Below are positions 8,281 to 16,848 of a stretch of 64,000 nucleotides of DNA, in pieces. This DNA comes from CBDAQA01 sp965247815 (GTDB taxonomy: Bacteria; Planctomycetota; Phycisphaerae; Tepidisphaerales; Tepidisphaeraceae), in assembly GCA_965247815.1 (NCBI GenBank), contig CBDFHW010000025.1:186001-250000 (forward strand). Direction: 5' to 3'. The notes beneath the pieces are model-generated. The model did no database searches and was not told the DNA's origin. It saw only the letters and a list, made by a program, of their open reading frames with translations. The translations under genes and the position numbers were made by a program. Each line of letters starts with the position of its first letter. Positions within the stretch are counted from its first letter, which is position 1.

Positions 8281-9762
8281 TTATCTCACTTCGACAATGT
8301 TGTTCAACTCACCGAACTGGTTGGCTTCCACGTAGGTGTTGTTCGGGTCGGTGGTCCAGTTGCCGTCGACGATGAATCGGTATCGGTAACGGCCGGGGAA
8401 TAACGGCAACTTGGTGATCCACAGCCCCGGGGTTTCGCTGGTGACCATCGGCGTGGACATCGCGGACCAGTTGTTGAAGTCGCCGGCGATCAACACTTTG
8501 GCCGCGCCTTCGAACCGGGCGGCGAAGAAGACGTGGTCGTCGACCTGCTTGACGCCGTAGAAAGCTTCGAGCTTCTGCTCGGTGGTCGGCTTGGCCTTCG
8601 GAGTGACAACTGAAACGGTGCTCGCGGCGACCGGCGCAACCACCGCCGGGGCGATCGACATCGCGGAGGTGATCGTCATCGGCGAGGTCATCACGGCGGT
8701 GTTCGAAGATTTGAACCCGGCGGTCGGCTGATTGTCGGGAAGATCCAGACCCATCTCGGCGGCGCGGCTGATCGTGGCGGCCGTGCGGACCGGTTCGGGA
8801 CGCAGGAACGGTTTGGTTTCCTGAACCGGCATCTCGCGCGTCGGCGTCGTGCCGTTCATCGAGCTGGTGCCGTTCGCCTGGATCATGTTGGTCCGACCGA
8901 ACTGGAAGTTCGCCAGCTGCGAAAGCTGCTTGGCCCGTTGGACCAGTTCCGCCGGCCGGCTGAGTGTTTCGCTGGGCGTGGGTTCTAAGTCGACGGGGCG
9001 GTGACCCATCAGTTCGCGGGCGAGATTGACGAAATCCTTGTACCCGCGGCTGCCCGGGTCGTACTCGGTGATCGGCTGCCCGAAGCTGGCCGCTTCCTTC
9101 AACTTGGTGTTGAAGTTGACGGTCGATTCCATCAGATAGTCGCGGAACTTGGCCTTCAACTCGCTGAGCACTTCGCGTGCGAGCTTGGTGCGGGTGTCGT
9201 AGAGGGTCGGCAGCACGCGGATCAGGATGTCCCGGCCACACCGGTCCTTCATCACCTCGAGCGTTTCCATCATCTTGGCCAGCCCGTGCAGGCTGAAGTA
9301 CCCCGTCTCGACCGGGACCACCACTTCGTCGCAGGCCTTGAGCGCGTTGAAGGTGATCAGCCCCACGCTGGGCGGGCAATCGATGATGCACCATTGATAA
9401 GTGTTTTTGACGGTTTCGAGCGCCTTGTCGAGCCGGTCTTCGCGGCCTTCCCGGCCTGCGAAGATCTGTTCGAACCCCGCGAGCCGGATGTTGCTCGGGG
9501 CAAGATCGAAGTCGCTGGCGATCTGCCAGACCACTTCGGACACCTTCACCGGTTTTCCGTTGCCGGGTTCAACCAGGGCGTCGAAGATCGTTCGTTCGAT
9601 CTGCTCTTCGGGGACCGCCAGCCCGACGCCGCAATGACCCTGGGGGTCCATGTCGACCAGCAGCGTCTTCTGGCCCAGCCGGGCCAGGCACGCGGCAAGG
9701 TTGATGCTGGTGGTGGTTTTACCGCAGCCGCCCTTTTGATTGATAATCGCGATCGTCCGCAT
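8281..9762 (-). CDS. ParA-type ATPase fused to an AMPK/CBM48 glycogen-binding-type domain
   Basis: 493 residues from ATG at 9762; AAGGAAGG lies upstream, which favours it over an earlier in-frame start. Residues 1-260 are a complete ParA/Soj ATPase: deviant Walker A KGGCGKTT (K10-T17), LLVDMDPQGHCGVGL, Walker B CIIDCPPSVGL and VVVPVETGYFSLHG. A ~130-residue Ala/Thr/Pro-rich linker follows. Residues ~405-493 form an AMPK-type carbohydrate-binding module (VLIAGDFNNWS, LPLFPGRYRYRFIVDGNW, then DPNNTYVEANQFGELNNIVE). Chromosomal ParA proteins normally have no such tail, and no parB is adjacent. A role in placing cargo relative to storage polysaccharide or envelope is speculation. Confidence 0.85.
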   Translation of the reverse strand: MRTIAIINQKGGCGKTTTSINLAACLARLGQKTLLVDMDPQGHCGVGLAVPEEQIERTIFDALVEPGNGKPVKVSEVVWQIASDFDLAPSNIRLAGFEQIFAGREGREDRLDKALETVKNTYQWCIIDCPPSVGLITFNALKACDEVVVPVETGYFSLHGLAKMMETLEVMKDRCGRDILIRVLPTLYDTRTKLAREVLSELKAKFRDYLMESTVNFNTKLKEAASFGQPITEYDPGSRGYKDFVNLARELMGHRPVDLEPTPSETLSRPAELVQRAKQLSQLANFQFGRTNMIQANGTSSMNGTTPTREMPVQETKPFLRPEPVRTAATISRAAEMGLDLPDNQPTAGFKSSNTAVMTSPMTITSAMSIAPAVVAPVAASTVSVVTPKAKPTTEQKLEAFYGVKQVDDHVFFAARFEGAAKVLIAGDFNNWSAMSTPMVTSETPGLWITKLPLFPGRYRYRFIVDGNWTTDPNNTYVEANQFGELNNIVEVR

Positions 9763-9929
9763 TGAGAAACCTTCCTTGGTCTCGTCCCGCAAGCGGCCAA
9801 TCCGTCGGCCGCGAACCTGGGATTAAAAAGGCAACTTGCCTGTCTTCACCTGTCTACAGTTACGGAATCGGTGCGGGGCGGGGTAAAACTTTAGTTTTAT
9901 GGGACAAGTGCGGTAAATGCCGGTGGGCA

Positions 9930-10649
9930 CTACGACGGCTTTAACATGGATTGAACAAACCAGTTCGGGAGTGCCGGTGCTGCCGAAACGAGCCGATTTC
10001 CTTGGTACTCGGCGATCAGCCGATGTGCTTTTCCCGAATTATCAAAACAGTACGATCTGTCGCTGTTTGCTACCGCAGAGGGAAGTAGTTCGAGTGATTT
10101 TTTATAACGCGAGTTGATCTTTTCTGACGGCACATTGTGCCCCCCTTGCCGAACGCGCGCCTCCACGCGATCCCGGTTGATCGAAGGACTGTCGGTGCAC
10201 ACGTAATAGGTGTAAGTCCGATAGCCCTGCGCGCGAGCCCGAGCCCGCAAATCACTTTGTCCCTGCTAGACATCACGGTTTCGAACGTAAAAGAATCGTG
10301 GGCCGTGACCCACGATCGGCGAATAAAATCCGCGAGTACTGCAGCTAAATATCCTGACAGCGTTTGAGATGAAATCGCCAGCGTATTGTCGGTGACGCTC
10401 AAGACTTCAAGGTTCAGACTTGTTCCGAGCGGGTGCGCTTTGCAAAATTCACGGACCGTCTGCGTAGTAAGCCGGATCCCAAATTGGTCGAAGCTGAATT
10501 GCCCGGTTGTCCTAAGCCGGCTTTCAAGGTCGTCGGCGTTACGGTATTGGGCCCAGCGGAATTGATTGTGCACTCAAAACGTCGCGAATGAGGGAGCTCT
10601 TACCCGACCCGTTTGGCCCGGCAACCATTCTCAATCTGGGGACAATCAC
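9930..10649 (-). pseudogene. Zeta-toxin-like P-loop ATPase, broken by frameshifts
   Basis: Three reading frames on the minus strand together give one protein. From GTG 10649: RLRMVAGPNGSGKSSLIRDV (Walker A). Then, in another frame, RNADDLESRL to DSFTFETVMSSRDKV. Then, in a third frame from about 10255, LRARARAQGYRTYTYYVCTD, RVEARVRQGGHNVP and RYKKSLELLPSA, the C-terminal signature of the predicted ABC-type ATPase/zeta-toxin family. There are breaks near 10575 and near 10255. Zeta-type enzymes phosphorylate UDP-activated sugars. The start overlaps the stop of the antitoxin-like gene (GTGA), as in an intact toxin-antitoxin operon. Confidence 0.75.
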
Positions 10650-10969
10650 TTCCTGCCTAGCAGCTTAACGCCGGCTGGAAGGGTATAGCTCGGCTCTGGT
10701 AACACTTCGAGCACTTCCTCGCGACCATCGGCGTGCTGTCGGATGACCTGATTGCCCTTCTTAAATGTCACGGGTAATCCGAGCTGCTTTTGAGCTCGGA
10801 TAGCGTTTCGGCCGGCACGAGCAAGTCGCCCAGAAGCCGCGAGATGATTTATTTTGCCTTCCAATGACGAAGATTCGGTCTCACGAACGGAGGCAGAATA
10901 GCCTGAGCCAGATCTGACACTCGGCCGTTTTCCAGGCTCGACGGATTTTGCCACGGAACTCGTTTTCAC
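10646..10969 (-). CDS. Antitoxin-like protein upstream of the zeta-like remnant
   Basis: 107 residues, basic and Ser-rich at the N-terminus. The middle helix ALA-type segment (RAGRNAIRAQKQLGLPVTF) is followed by KKGNQVIRQHADGREEVLEV, a phrase common in small antitoxins that pair with predicted ABC-type ATPase toxins. Its stop overlaps the toxin GTG by 4 bp. The frame is intact whereas the toxin is broken, the expected order of decay for a toxin-antitoxin pair. The function is inferred from context. Confidence 0.6.
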   Translation of the reverse strand: MKTSSVAKSVEPGKRPSVRSGSGYSASVRETESSSLEGKINHLAASGRLARAGRNAIRAQKQLGLPVTFKKGNQVIRQHADGREEVLEVLPEPSYTLPAGVKLLGRK

Positions 10970-11011
10970 AGGCTTGAACTATATTCTCTTTACGTGTCGC
11001 CAACAACGTAT

Positions 11012-12268
11012 TTACGCCGCACGAACGCCAGTTGTGCTCTGCGGGACTTTAATCGGCATCGCTACCGGCTCAACATTCTCGGGACGATACTCCGGCACGA
11101 CCTGCATCAGAGCTCGGATCGCCTCACCGGGCGTGCCGTAAACAACGCCCGCAAGCAGGTCCAAGCTGCGGTTGACCTGATCGGAACTTACCGCGGGTAA
11201 CTGCCAGACGTGGATCTTCTCGTGCGACGTGGGCACGATCGATTCGTTCTGACACGAGAGTTCCTCGTACAGCTTTTCACCCGGGCGGACGCCGGTGATT
11301 TGGATGTCGATGTCCTGGCCGACGACCAGCCCGTTGCGGGCGATCAGGTCTTTGGCCAGATCCAGAATGCGGATCGGCTCGCCCATGTCGAGGACGAAGA
11401 TCTCGCCGCCCTGGCCGATCGCGCCGGCCTGCATCACCAGCTGGCTGGCCTCGGGGATGGTCATGAAGTACCGCTTCATGTCCGGGTGGGTCACCGTCAC
11501 GGGCCCGCCGGCCTCGATCTGTCGCTGGAAGATGGGGATCACGCTGCCGCTGCTGCCCAGGACATTCCCGAAACGAACGGCGGTGAATCGGGTCGCGGAC
11601 GTTGACAGATGAAGCGCCGACCGCGTCCCGCTCGAACCTTTGTTCCGCAAGTCCCGGGCATCTACGCCGTTGAGCGACTGCACGTACAGCTCGGCGACCC
11701 GTTTGGTCGCGCCCATTACGCTGGTGGGGTTGACCGCCTTGTCGCTGCTGACCATCACGAATGCCTGCGCGTCCACGGCGGCGGCGGCGTCGGCGACGGT
11801 TTTCGTCCCCAGAACGTTATTTCGGATCGCTTCGCACGGGTTGATCTCGGTCATCGGCACGTGCTTGTGAGCCGCACAGTGAAAGACCACTTGCGGCCGC
11901 TCGGCGTCAAAAATCTGCGCGATCCGCTCGGCGTCGACGATGTCGGCCAGGTGCGGCCGCAGGTCGGCGCCGATCCAGCGGTGCCGAAGCTCGCGGTCGA
12001 TCTCGAACAGGTTATTTTCCGCGCGTTCGAGCAGCACCATCTGCTGCGGGCAGAACCGCATCGTCTGCCGGCAGATCTCCGACCCGATGCTGCCCCCCGC
12101 GCCGGTGACCATCACCCGCTTGCCGGCCAGGAACCGTTGCATCTCCGGCGTGTCCAAATTCACCGGTTCGCGGCCGAGCAACTCGTGCAGTGAAGGCGGA
12201 CCCTTCGCCGGTGCCGCGGCGACAGCAGGTCGTGACCGGGAGAAGAATTTCTGCGCCAAACGAATCAT
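11012..12268 (-). CDS. CapD/WbpM-type nucleotide-sugar 4,6-dehydratase, soluble form
   Basis: 418 residues. The Rossmann motif is VMVTGAGGSIGSEICRQ. The SDR active-site stretch is SSDKAVNPTSVMGATKR, where Met replaces the usual catalytic Tyr, as in the CapD/WbpM/FlaA1 class (S-M-K triad). Further family marks are HCAAHKHVPMTE and VRFGNVLGSSGSVIPIF. The N-terminal four-helix membrane domain of full-length WbpM is absent; only a ~50-residue leader precedes the catalytic domain. It probably converts UDP-GlcNAc to a 4-keto-6-deoxy sugar for surface polysaccharide. The glycosylation genes at 12.5-15.6 kb lie upstream on the same strand. Confidence 0.85.
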   Translation of the reverse strand: MIRLAQKFFSRSRPAVAAAPAKGPPSLHELLGREPVNLDTPEMQRFLAGKRVMVTGAGGSIGSEICRQTMRFCPQQMVLLERAENNLFEIDRELRHRWIGADLRPHLADIVDAERIAQIFDAERPQVVFHCAAHKHVPMTEINPCEAIRNNVLGTKTVADAAAAVDAQAFVMVSSDKAVNPTSVMGATKRVAELYVQSLNGVDARDLRNKGSSGTRSALHLSTSATRFTAVRFGNVLGSSGSVIPIFQRQIEAGGPVTVTHPDMKRYFMTIPEASQLVMQAGAIGQGGEIFVLDMGEPIRILDLAKDLIARNGLVVGQDIDIQITGVRPGEKLYEELSCQNESIVPTSHEKIHVWQLPAVSSDQVNRSLDLLAGVVYGTPGEAIRALMQVVPEYRPENVEPVAMPIKVPQSTTGVRAA

Positions 12269-12436
12269 GTGCTAACCCAGCTCCTTTATCGGGCGGGCGG
12301 ATGGCATCTGTTCAATGATTGCGTGCAGTCGGTGCTCGAGACTGCAAGATCGTATGTAAGTGTGAAAATGAAAAGGCGTCCCGTGAGATCGCAAGGCGAG
12401 AGTGATAGCAATTATACGTTAAATAATCGGTTTTTC

Positions 12437-12466
12437 TGTTAAGTTATGTTAAGTTCTGTTAGGCTC
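12437..12466. repeat. Three 10-bp tandem repeats in the 12.27-12.55 kb intergenic region
   Basis: Consecutive units TGTTAAGTTA, TGTTAAGTTC and TGTTAGGCTC (the last degenerate) lie in a locally AT-rich spacer between the GT87 gene and the CapD-type gene. The 10-bp period equals about one helical turn, so a protein-binding array is possible. I see no gene in this spacer. Confidence 0.5.
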
Positions 12467-12552
12467 TGACGGGTTTTCACGATCAGTCGCCCTGCCAAAC
12501 CTCGGCCGGTGTCGGCTTAAATTTTTGCACTTACGACTCACCAGTGCTCTAT

Positions 12553-13785
12553 CTACGGAACGGGAACGATGGACCTAGCGTCGCGGGAGCGATCGGTTTT
12601 GACCAGCGGATAGATCATCTCGACCGTCAACATTAACGTGAGGATCAGCCCCGCGACTGTGAGGGGTTGGAGCTGGTCCCGGAAAAATTTCCCGCCCGGG
12701 ATGTTGAGCGCGAGCTGGCTTAGAAAAAAGATTCCGAAGACCACGGCGTAACCGACTCGCCAGTATCGGTCGGCCTGCGAGTCGGCTTTGGTCACCAGTG
12801 TCCAGGCGACGACCGGCGCGAGCATGATGTAAGTAGCGGATTCGGTCGCCGGGCCGAGCACGGTCATCCAGCAGCAGGCGAAGCAGAAGGCGAAATAGAC
12901 CAACCGTTCGACGGGCCAGCGTCGAATCCGGCCGAGCAGGCACAAGGCGGCCATGCCGGCGGCGACCGCGACTTCCACTACCAAATAGGTCCGCATGCTC
13001 ATCGGCATGACATAGACCCGCCAGACACCGCGGAGATCACGGTACCAATCGGTGATCGGACCGCGTTGCCGGTCTTCGGTCGACAGGTAATGCGCCCAGA
13101 CCGCGTACTGGTCCATGACGTACGCCGCCCGTTGCATCACGAACGGAAGCACCGCGGCGGCGGTCACGCAGACCGCCAGCCGCCACCCCAGTCGCCACGG
13201 AAAATAGAGCAGCAGGAGAAGCCCCAGCGAGACGGGGTAGAGCTTGAAACAGGTCGCGAGGGTGATCGTGATTGCCGCCAGGGTCCATCGTCGCTGCACG
13301 CAAGCCGCGGCACTGACCAGCATCAGGCCGAGGACCAGCGGATTGCTCTGGGCGTTATTCAGGCTGCCGATCGACAGCGGGATGATGAGTAGAAAAACGG
13401 CCGCGATTTCCGTGCGTAACAACCGGCGGGGGATCGCCACTTCGCAACAGTAGTAAAGCCCGCCGAGGAACGTCCAGAAGTTGAGTGACCGCCAGAGGAC
13501 CTCACCGACGCGGTGGGAGAGCAGGTCGAAGGGGACGAAGAGCGCCGCGATCAACGGGCTGTAGCGAAACTCTTCGGTTCCGCCGCGGACGTACAGCGGT
13601 TCGCCCGAGAGCCAGTTCTGCGCCGCCCGTGCGAAAACCGGGTACACGCTGTGGCCTTCGTTTCTGGTGGTCAGGGTGCGGACGCACATCGCGACGAACA
13701 GAAACCCCCACACTGCGACCGCCACCGACGCCAGCGTGATCGGAGTCTTCTTGAACGGCAGAAACTTATGGTCGAGCGCAGTCAT
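12553..13785 (-). CDS. GT87/DUF2029-type polyprenol-phosphate-sugar glycosyltransferase
   Basis: 410 residues from ATG 13785; a TTG at 13818, directly after the upstream stop, is the alternative. Integral membrane protein with about ten hydrophobic helices. The first long loop has FARAAQNWLSGEPLYVRGGT then EFRYSPLIAALFVPF, the conserved acidic, periplasm-facing segment of DUF2029/GT87 (mannosyl- or arabinosyl-transferases using lipid-linked sugars). NNAQSNPLVLGLML and CFKLYPVSLGLLLL are further family marks. Sugar donor and acceptor unknown. Confidence 0.75.
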   Translation of the reverse strand: MTALDHKFLPFKKTPITLASVAVAVWGFLFVAMCVRTLTTRNEGHSVYPVFARAAQNWLSGEPLYVRGGTEEFRYSPLIAALFVPFDLLSHRVGEVLWRSLNFWTFLGGLYYCCEVAIPRRLLRTEIAAVFLLIIPLSIGSLNNAQSNPLVLGLMLVSAAACVQRRWTLAAITITLATCFKLYPVSLGLLLLLYFPWRLGWRLAVCVTAAAVLPFVMQRAAYVMDQYAVWAHYLSTEDRQRGPITDWYRDLRGVWRVYVMPMSMRTYLVVEVAVAAGMAALCLLGRIRRWPVERLVYFAFCFACCWMTVLGPATESATYIMLAPVVAWTLVTKADSQADRYWRVGYAVVFGIFFLSQLALNIPGGKFFRDQLQPLTVAGLILTLMLTVEMIYPLVKTDRSRDARSIVPVP

Positions 13786-13818
13786 ACATGTAGTCGAAGC
13801 CCTGCTTCGACGAACCAA

Positions 13819-14715
13819 TCAGGCGGCGACCGGGCGGCGTTTGAGCACTGATTTCCTTGCCAGATTCGACCGAAAGCGGTCCCAAGCCGCAACGCCTTCG
13901 GGACTGGTCAGCGCGGTCAGTTCGGTCGCGCGGGCGGCGTGGTAGTCGTCCCGGCCGGGCAGCGTCGGGTCGGGTAATCCGGGGTGTACGACCCATTCGA
14001 TCACACCCTTCGAAGGCAACGCCGCGAGGTACGAACTCCACGGAAAAGGCCGCCTCAGATCACCGGCGCTGAGCATGCCGAAGAAACTGTCATTCGTCCA
14101 CACCCACCGGTGCCGGAAAACCTGAGCGGCTCGCTCCCCGAGCCACCGCGCCGCGGCACGCTTCACCGGAACTGCCATCACTTTCCGCCCCATCCCCGGC
14201 GGTTCCAGCGTGACCCGCGTCACCGGCGGCAGCAGGTCGTGGCGGATCACGTCCAGCAACGCGTCGCGGACGACCGGCAACTGGTGCGAATGGTGATGCC
14301 CGTCGACGTAATCGGGGAACCTGCCGATCAGCTTATGAAACAGTTCGGTCTGGGCGGCGATCTCGTCGGCGACGCCGTTGCGGTCGAGTTTCCCCGTAAA
14401 CGCCCGGGCCCAGAGTTTTCCGTTGCTGAAGAACTCCCCGTCGCGGTCGACCAGCCCGGAAGACGGCCGGGCCATCGCCGGTTTCTCACCGCAGCGGGTC
14501 AGCACAAGGTGAAGCCCGACGTCCAGGTTCGGCGCGTCGGCCAACAGCGGGATAGATGCCCGCACGTGATCGCCGGTGATCGACATCAGGCTGGTCGCCG
14601 TGACCGGGCCGTTCAGATGCGCGCGGATGATTCCCTTGCTGGTTTCCAGGCCGATCCCGAAGTCGTCGGCCGTGACGACCAGCGAAAGGGCATTACTGTT
14701 CGTGTCTTGATCCAT
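13819..14715 (-). CDS. YdjC/ChbG/HpnK-family deacetylase
   Basis: 298 residues. The N-terminal VVTADDFGIGLETSKGI and LDVGLHLVLT contain the metal-binding Asp-Asp and His. YVDGHHHSHQLPVVRDALL carries the His cluster. The fold removes acetyl groups from N-acetylated sugars; relatives are ChbG (chitooligosaccharides) and HpnK (hopanoid glycosides). It lies between GT87 and GT2 on the same strand with short gaps, so it probably trims a lipid-linked or hopanoid sugar. An HpnE-like gene sits at the left edge of the window. Confidence 0.8.
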   Translation of the reverse strand: MDQDTNSNALSLVVTADDFGIGLETSKGIIRAHLNGPVTATSLMSITGDHVRASIPLLADAPNLDVGLHLVLTRCGEKPAMARPSSGLVDRDGEFFSNGKLWARAFTGKLDRNGVADEIAAQTELFHKLIGRFPDYVDGHHHSHQLPVVRDALLDVIRHDLLPPVTRVTLEPPGMGRKVMAVPVKRAAARWLGERAAQVFRHRWVWTNDSFFGMLSAGDLRRPFPWSSYLAALPSKGVIEWVVHPGLPDPTLPGRDDYHAARATELTALTSPEGVAAWDRFRSNLARKSVLKRRPVAA

Positions 14716-14743
14716 GCGTGGCGGGTGGTTTCGTAACGACGAT

Positions 14744-15553
14744 CTACAACGCCGCGATGGCCGGCGTCACCCGGGCGGGTGTCGTTCTTCCGGTCTTTCG
14801 CATGTTTCTTCGAAGCGTGATCGTCTCTTTGATCATGCTCCAGCCGTGGTTGACCATCCGGACGGTGGTGGGGTCGACGTATTTGAAGAACACCGGCGAT
14901 TCGTCGAGACGCATCCGCGCCGCGCCCGCGCGGGCGAGCAGTTCGACGTCGAAGAAAAACCCGTCAGTGGTCATCGAAGGCCCGAGCGTCTCCCAAGCCT
15001 TGGCGGTCAGCCCTTTCAGCCCCGCCTGCGTGTCGCGGATCGTGATCGGGAGCATCGACCGGAGCCACCAATTGAAGCTTCGGCTCATCAGGTGCCGCTT
15101 ATAAATGTTCGGAAAATCCCGGGGGCTGATCAGAAATTGCGAGTCGGGGCTCGCCCGGTTAACTACCGCCAGGTCGGCGCCGTGCTCGAGCAGTTGCTGG
15201 ATCTTGATCGCTTCTTCGGGGTCGTAGGCAAGATCGACATCGGTGAAGATTTTGAAAGGCGTATCCGCCACGTTCAGCCCGCGCCGCAGCGCGTATCCTT
15301 TGCCCCGGTTTTTTTCGTACGATTCGACTCTCATCTGCGGCGAGAACTCTTCGATCATCGGCTTCAGCTTTTCTACCGTGTCGTCTTTGCACCCGTCGCA
15401 GACGAACAGTACGCACCAGTCCTCGTGCGCCGACAGGAAACGAAACAACCGCTGCACGGTCGATTCGATAAAATCCGACGCGTTGTAAGTCGGCAGAATC
15501 AGTGTGCTATGGAACTGCCGCTGGGTCGGCGGGGGATCAATGGTGTCTGACAT
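14744..15553 (-). CDS. GT2 glycosyltransferase, dolichyl/undecaprenyl-phosphate type
   Basis: 269 residues from ATG 15553. GT2 fold: STLILPTYNASDFIESTVQR, VCDGCKDDTVEKL, KNRGKGYALRRGL and the DxD-like FTDVDLAYDPEEAI. DTQAGLKGLTAKAWETL is the conserved acceptor-side stretch of Alg5/DPM-like enzymes that load a sugar onto a polyprenyl phosphate. There is no clear transmembrane tail. It would supply a lipid-linked donor for the neighbouring GT87. First gene of the run of minus-strand glycosylation genes (11.0-15.6 kb). Confidence 0.82.
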   Translation of the reverse strand: MSDTIDPPPTQRQFHSTLILPTYNASDFIESTVQRLFRFLSAHEDWCVLFVCDGCKDDTVEKLKPMIEEFSPQMRVESYEKNRGKGYALRRGLNVADTPFKIFTDVDLAYDPEEAIKIQQLLEHGADLAVVNRASPDSQFLISPRDFPNIYKRHLMSRSFNWWLRSMLPITIRDTQAGLKGLTAKAWETLGPSMTTDGFFFDVELLARAGAARMRLDESPVFFKYVDPTTVRMVNHGWSMIKETITLRRNMRKTGRTTPARVTPAIAAL

Positions 15554-15916
15554 AAGACGCGCCGGTGAAAGTCCGATCCGCGAAGGAACCGCGGGGTCGG
15601 GCAGTGAAAGGGGCCGATAAAACAATCAATTCTGGATGTCTATCGGCACAAAGTCCAGCGGCGGTTCATAAAAACGCGCGGTCCGACCCCTGCGTTTTCC
15701 TGCCAGATCGGTCGGCAGTGGCGATCATCAAGCGTGGGGAGGACGGCATATTTTGGGCACCTCGGCCATCATTTTATCAAGATGGGTAACACGCCGCCGG
15801 GCTGATCCGCTCATCCAACTTCACTCGCCCTGCCGATACCTTGCAAAAGGTAGCGGTCTTGACGCATCGCCACGCGACGCGTTGGGAACGGTCCCGAAGA
15901 AAGACAGGAGCTCATC
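15554..15916. other. Gene-free divergent promoter region
   Basis: This separates the minus-strand glycosylation cluster from the plus-strand membrane protein at 15917. I found no credible coding frame or repeat. Promoters for both directions must lie here, but I cannot place them. Confidence 0.4.
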
Positions 15917-16648
15917 GTGCCGAATCAGCTTATTCATTCTATTACGCTCTTAGCTTACGAGCCGCGATGGATGTCCAACCCGGCCCCGCACGGCGCGTTG
16001 CCCGACCTCGGTCGGTTTCCGCTCCGCTGGCCAATCCAGGGTGACGTGCTCCAGTGGTGTCACTCGGTGGGCCCGGCGATCGCCGTCGTTCTGATCCTGG
16101 CCGGGATCGTCTACCTGTTGTTCGGATACAGCATCTTCAAAGTGCTGGTGACGGTGAACGCGGGATTGCTCGGCGGATACGTCGGGGTGCTCGCCGGTGA
16201 ACCCGGCGGCGTTGAAGTTCCCGCGGCCATCGTCGGCGGGTTGCTGGCCGCCACGGCCGCCTGGCCGACCATGAAATATGCCGTCGCCATCATGGGAGCG
16301 CTCTTCGGCGCGGTCCTCGGTGTGACTCTGTGGCGATTGTCCAACCTCGATCCACACTTCGGCTGGTCCGGCGGGATGACCGGCTTCGTCTTCTTCGGCC
16401 TGCTGTCGTTCCTGCTCTTCCGCGAATGCATCATGACCTACACCAGCCTGCAGGGCTCGGCCATGCTGGTTTTTGGGATCCTCGCGCTCGCGTTCAAATA
16501 CGACGAACTAGGCGGTTCACTCACCCATCACCTGCAGCTCAAGCCGTTCCTGCTGCCAATGACAATTTTCATCCCGACCCTCTGCGGGTTCATCTACCAG
16601 CGAATGATGATGCCGGGCATCGCCCCACCCGCCCCGGTGAAAAAGTAG
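15917..16648 (+). CDS. Multi-pass membrane protein (DUF4203/TMEM198-like)
   Basis: 243 residues from GTG with AGGAGC upstream. Six or seven hydrophobic helices follow a ~45-residue leader: AIAVVLILAGIVYLLFGY, VNAGLLGGYVGVLAG, AAIVGGLLAATAAW, VAIMGALFGAVLGVTLW, GFVFFGLLSFLLF and a last helix near 215-230. Gly-rich helix pairs of this kind occur in TMEM198/DUF4203 proteins. No enzymatic motif is seen. Function unknown. Confidence 0.55.
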   Translation: MPNQLIHSITLLAYEPRWMSNPAPHGALPDLGRFPLRWPIQGDVLQWCHSVGPAIAVVLILAGIVYLLFGYSIFKVLVTVNAGLLGGYVGVLAGEPGGVEVPAAIVGGLLAATAAWPTMKYAVAIMGALFGAVLGVTLWRLSNLDPHFGWSGGMTGFVFFGLLSFLLFRECIMTYTSLQGSAMLVFGILALAFKYDELGGSLTHHLQLKPFLLPMTIFIPTLCGFIYQRMMMPGIAPPAPVKK

Positions 16649-16821
16649 ACCGCCCACCTAAGTCCTCTGACCGCCAATCTTGCAGGGACCGGCAGGGTTG
16701 CGACCCGGCTTGGCAGTTGTTCGGAAATGATTCTCGAACGAGCTTTGTGAGTATCGCCGTCTAATCACGTTCAGGAGCGACTTTATGGCCGGCGTGGTGA
16801 GCCGGCCCTTCGCTTGTTCGT

Positions 16822-16843
16822 GGCATTCACTTTGTTGAATGCC
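16822..16843 (+). promoter_or_regulatory. Inverted repeat in the clpB leader
   Basis: Perfect GGCATTCA/TGAATGCC repeat with a 6-nt loop, ending 5 nt before the clpB ATG where a Shine-Dalgarno would lie. It does not match CIRCE (TTAGCACTC-N9-GAGTGCTAA). It could be a repressor site or an RNA hairpin limiting ribosome access. Confidence 0.5.
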
Positions 16844-16848
16844 ATGTC

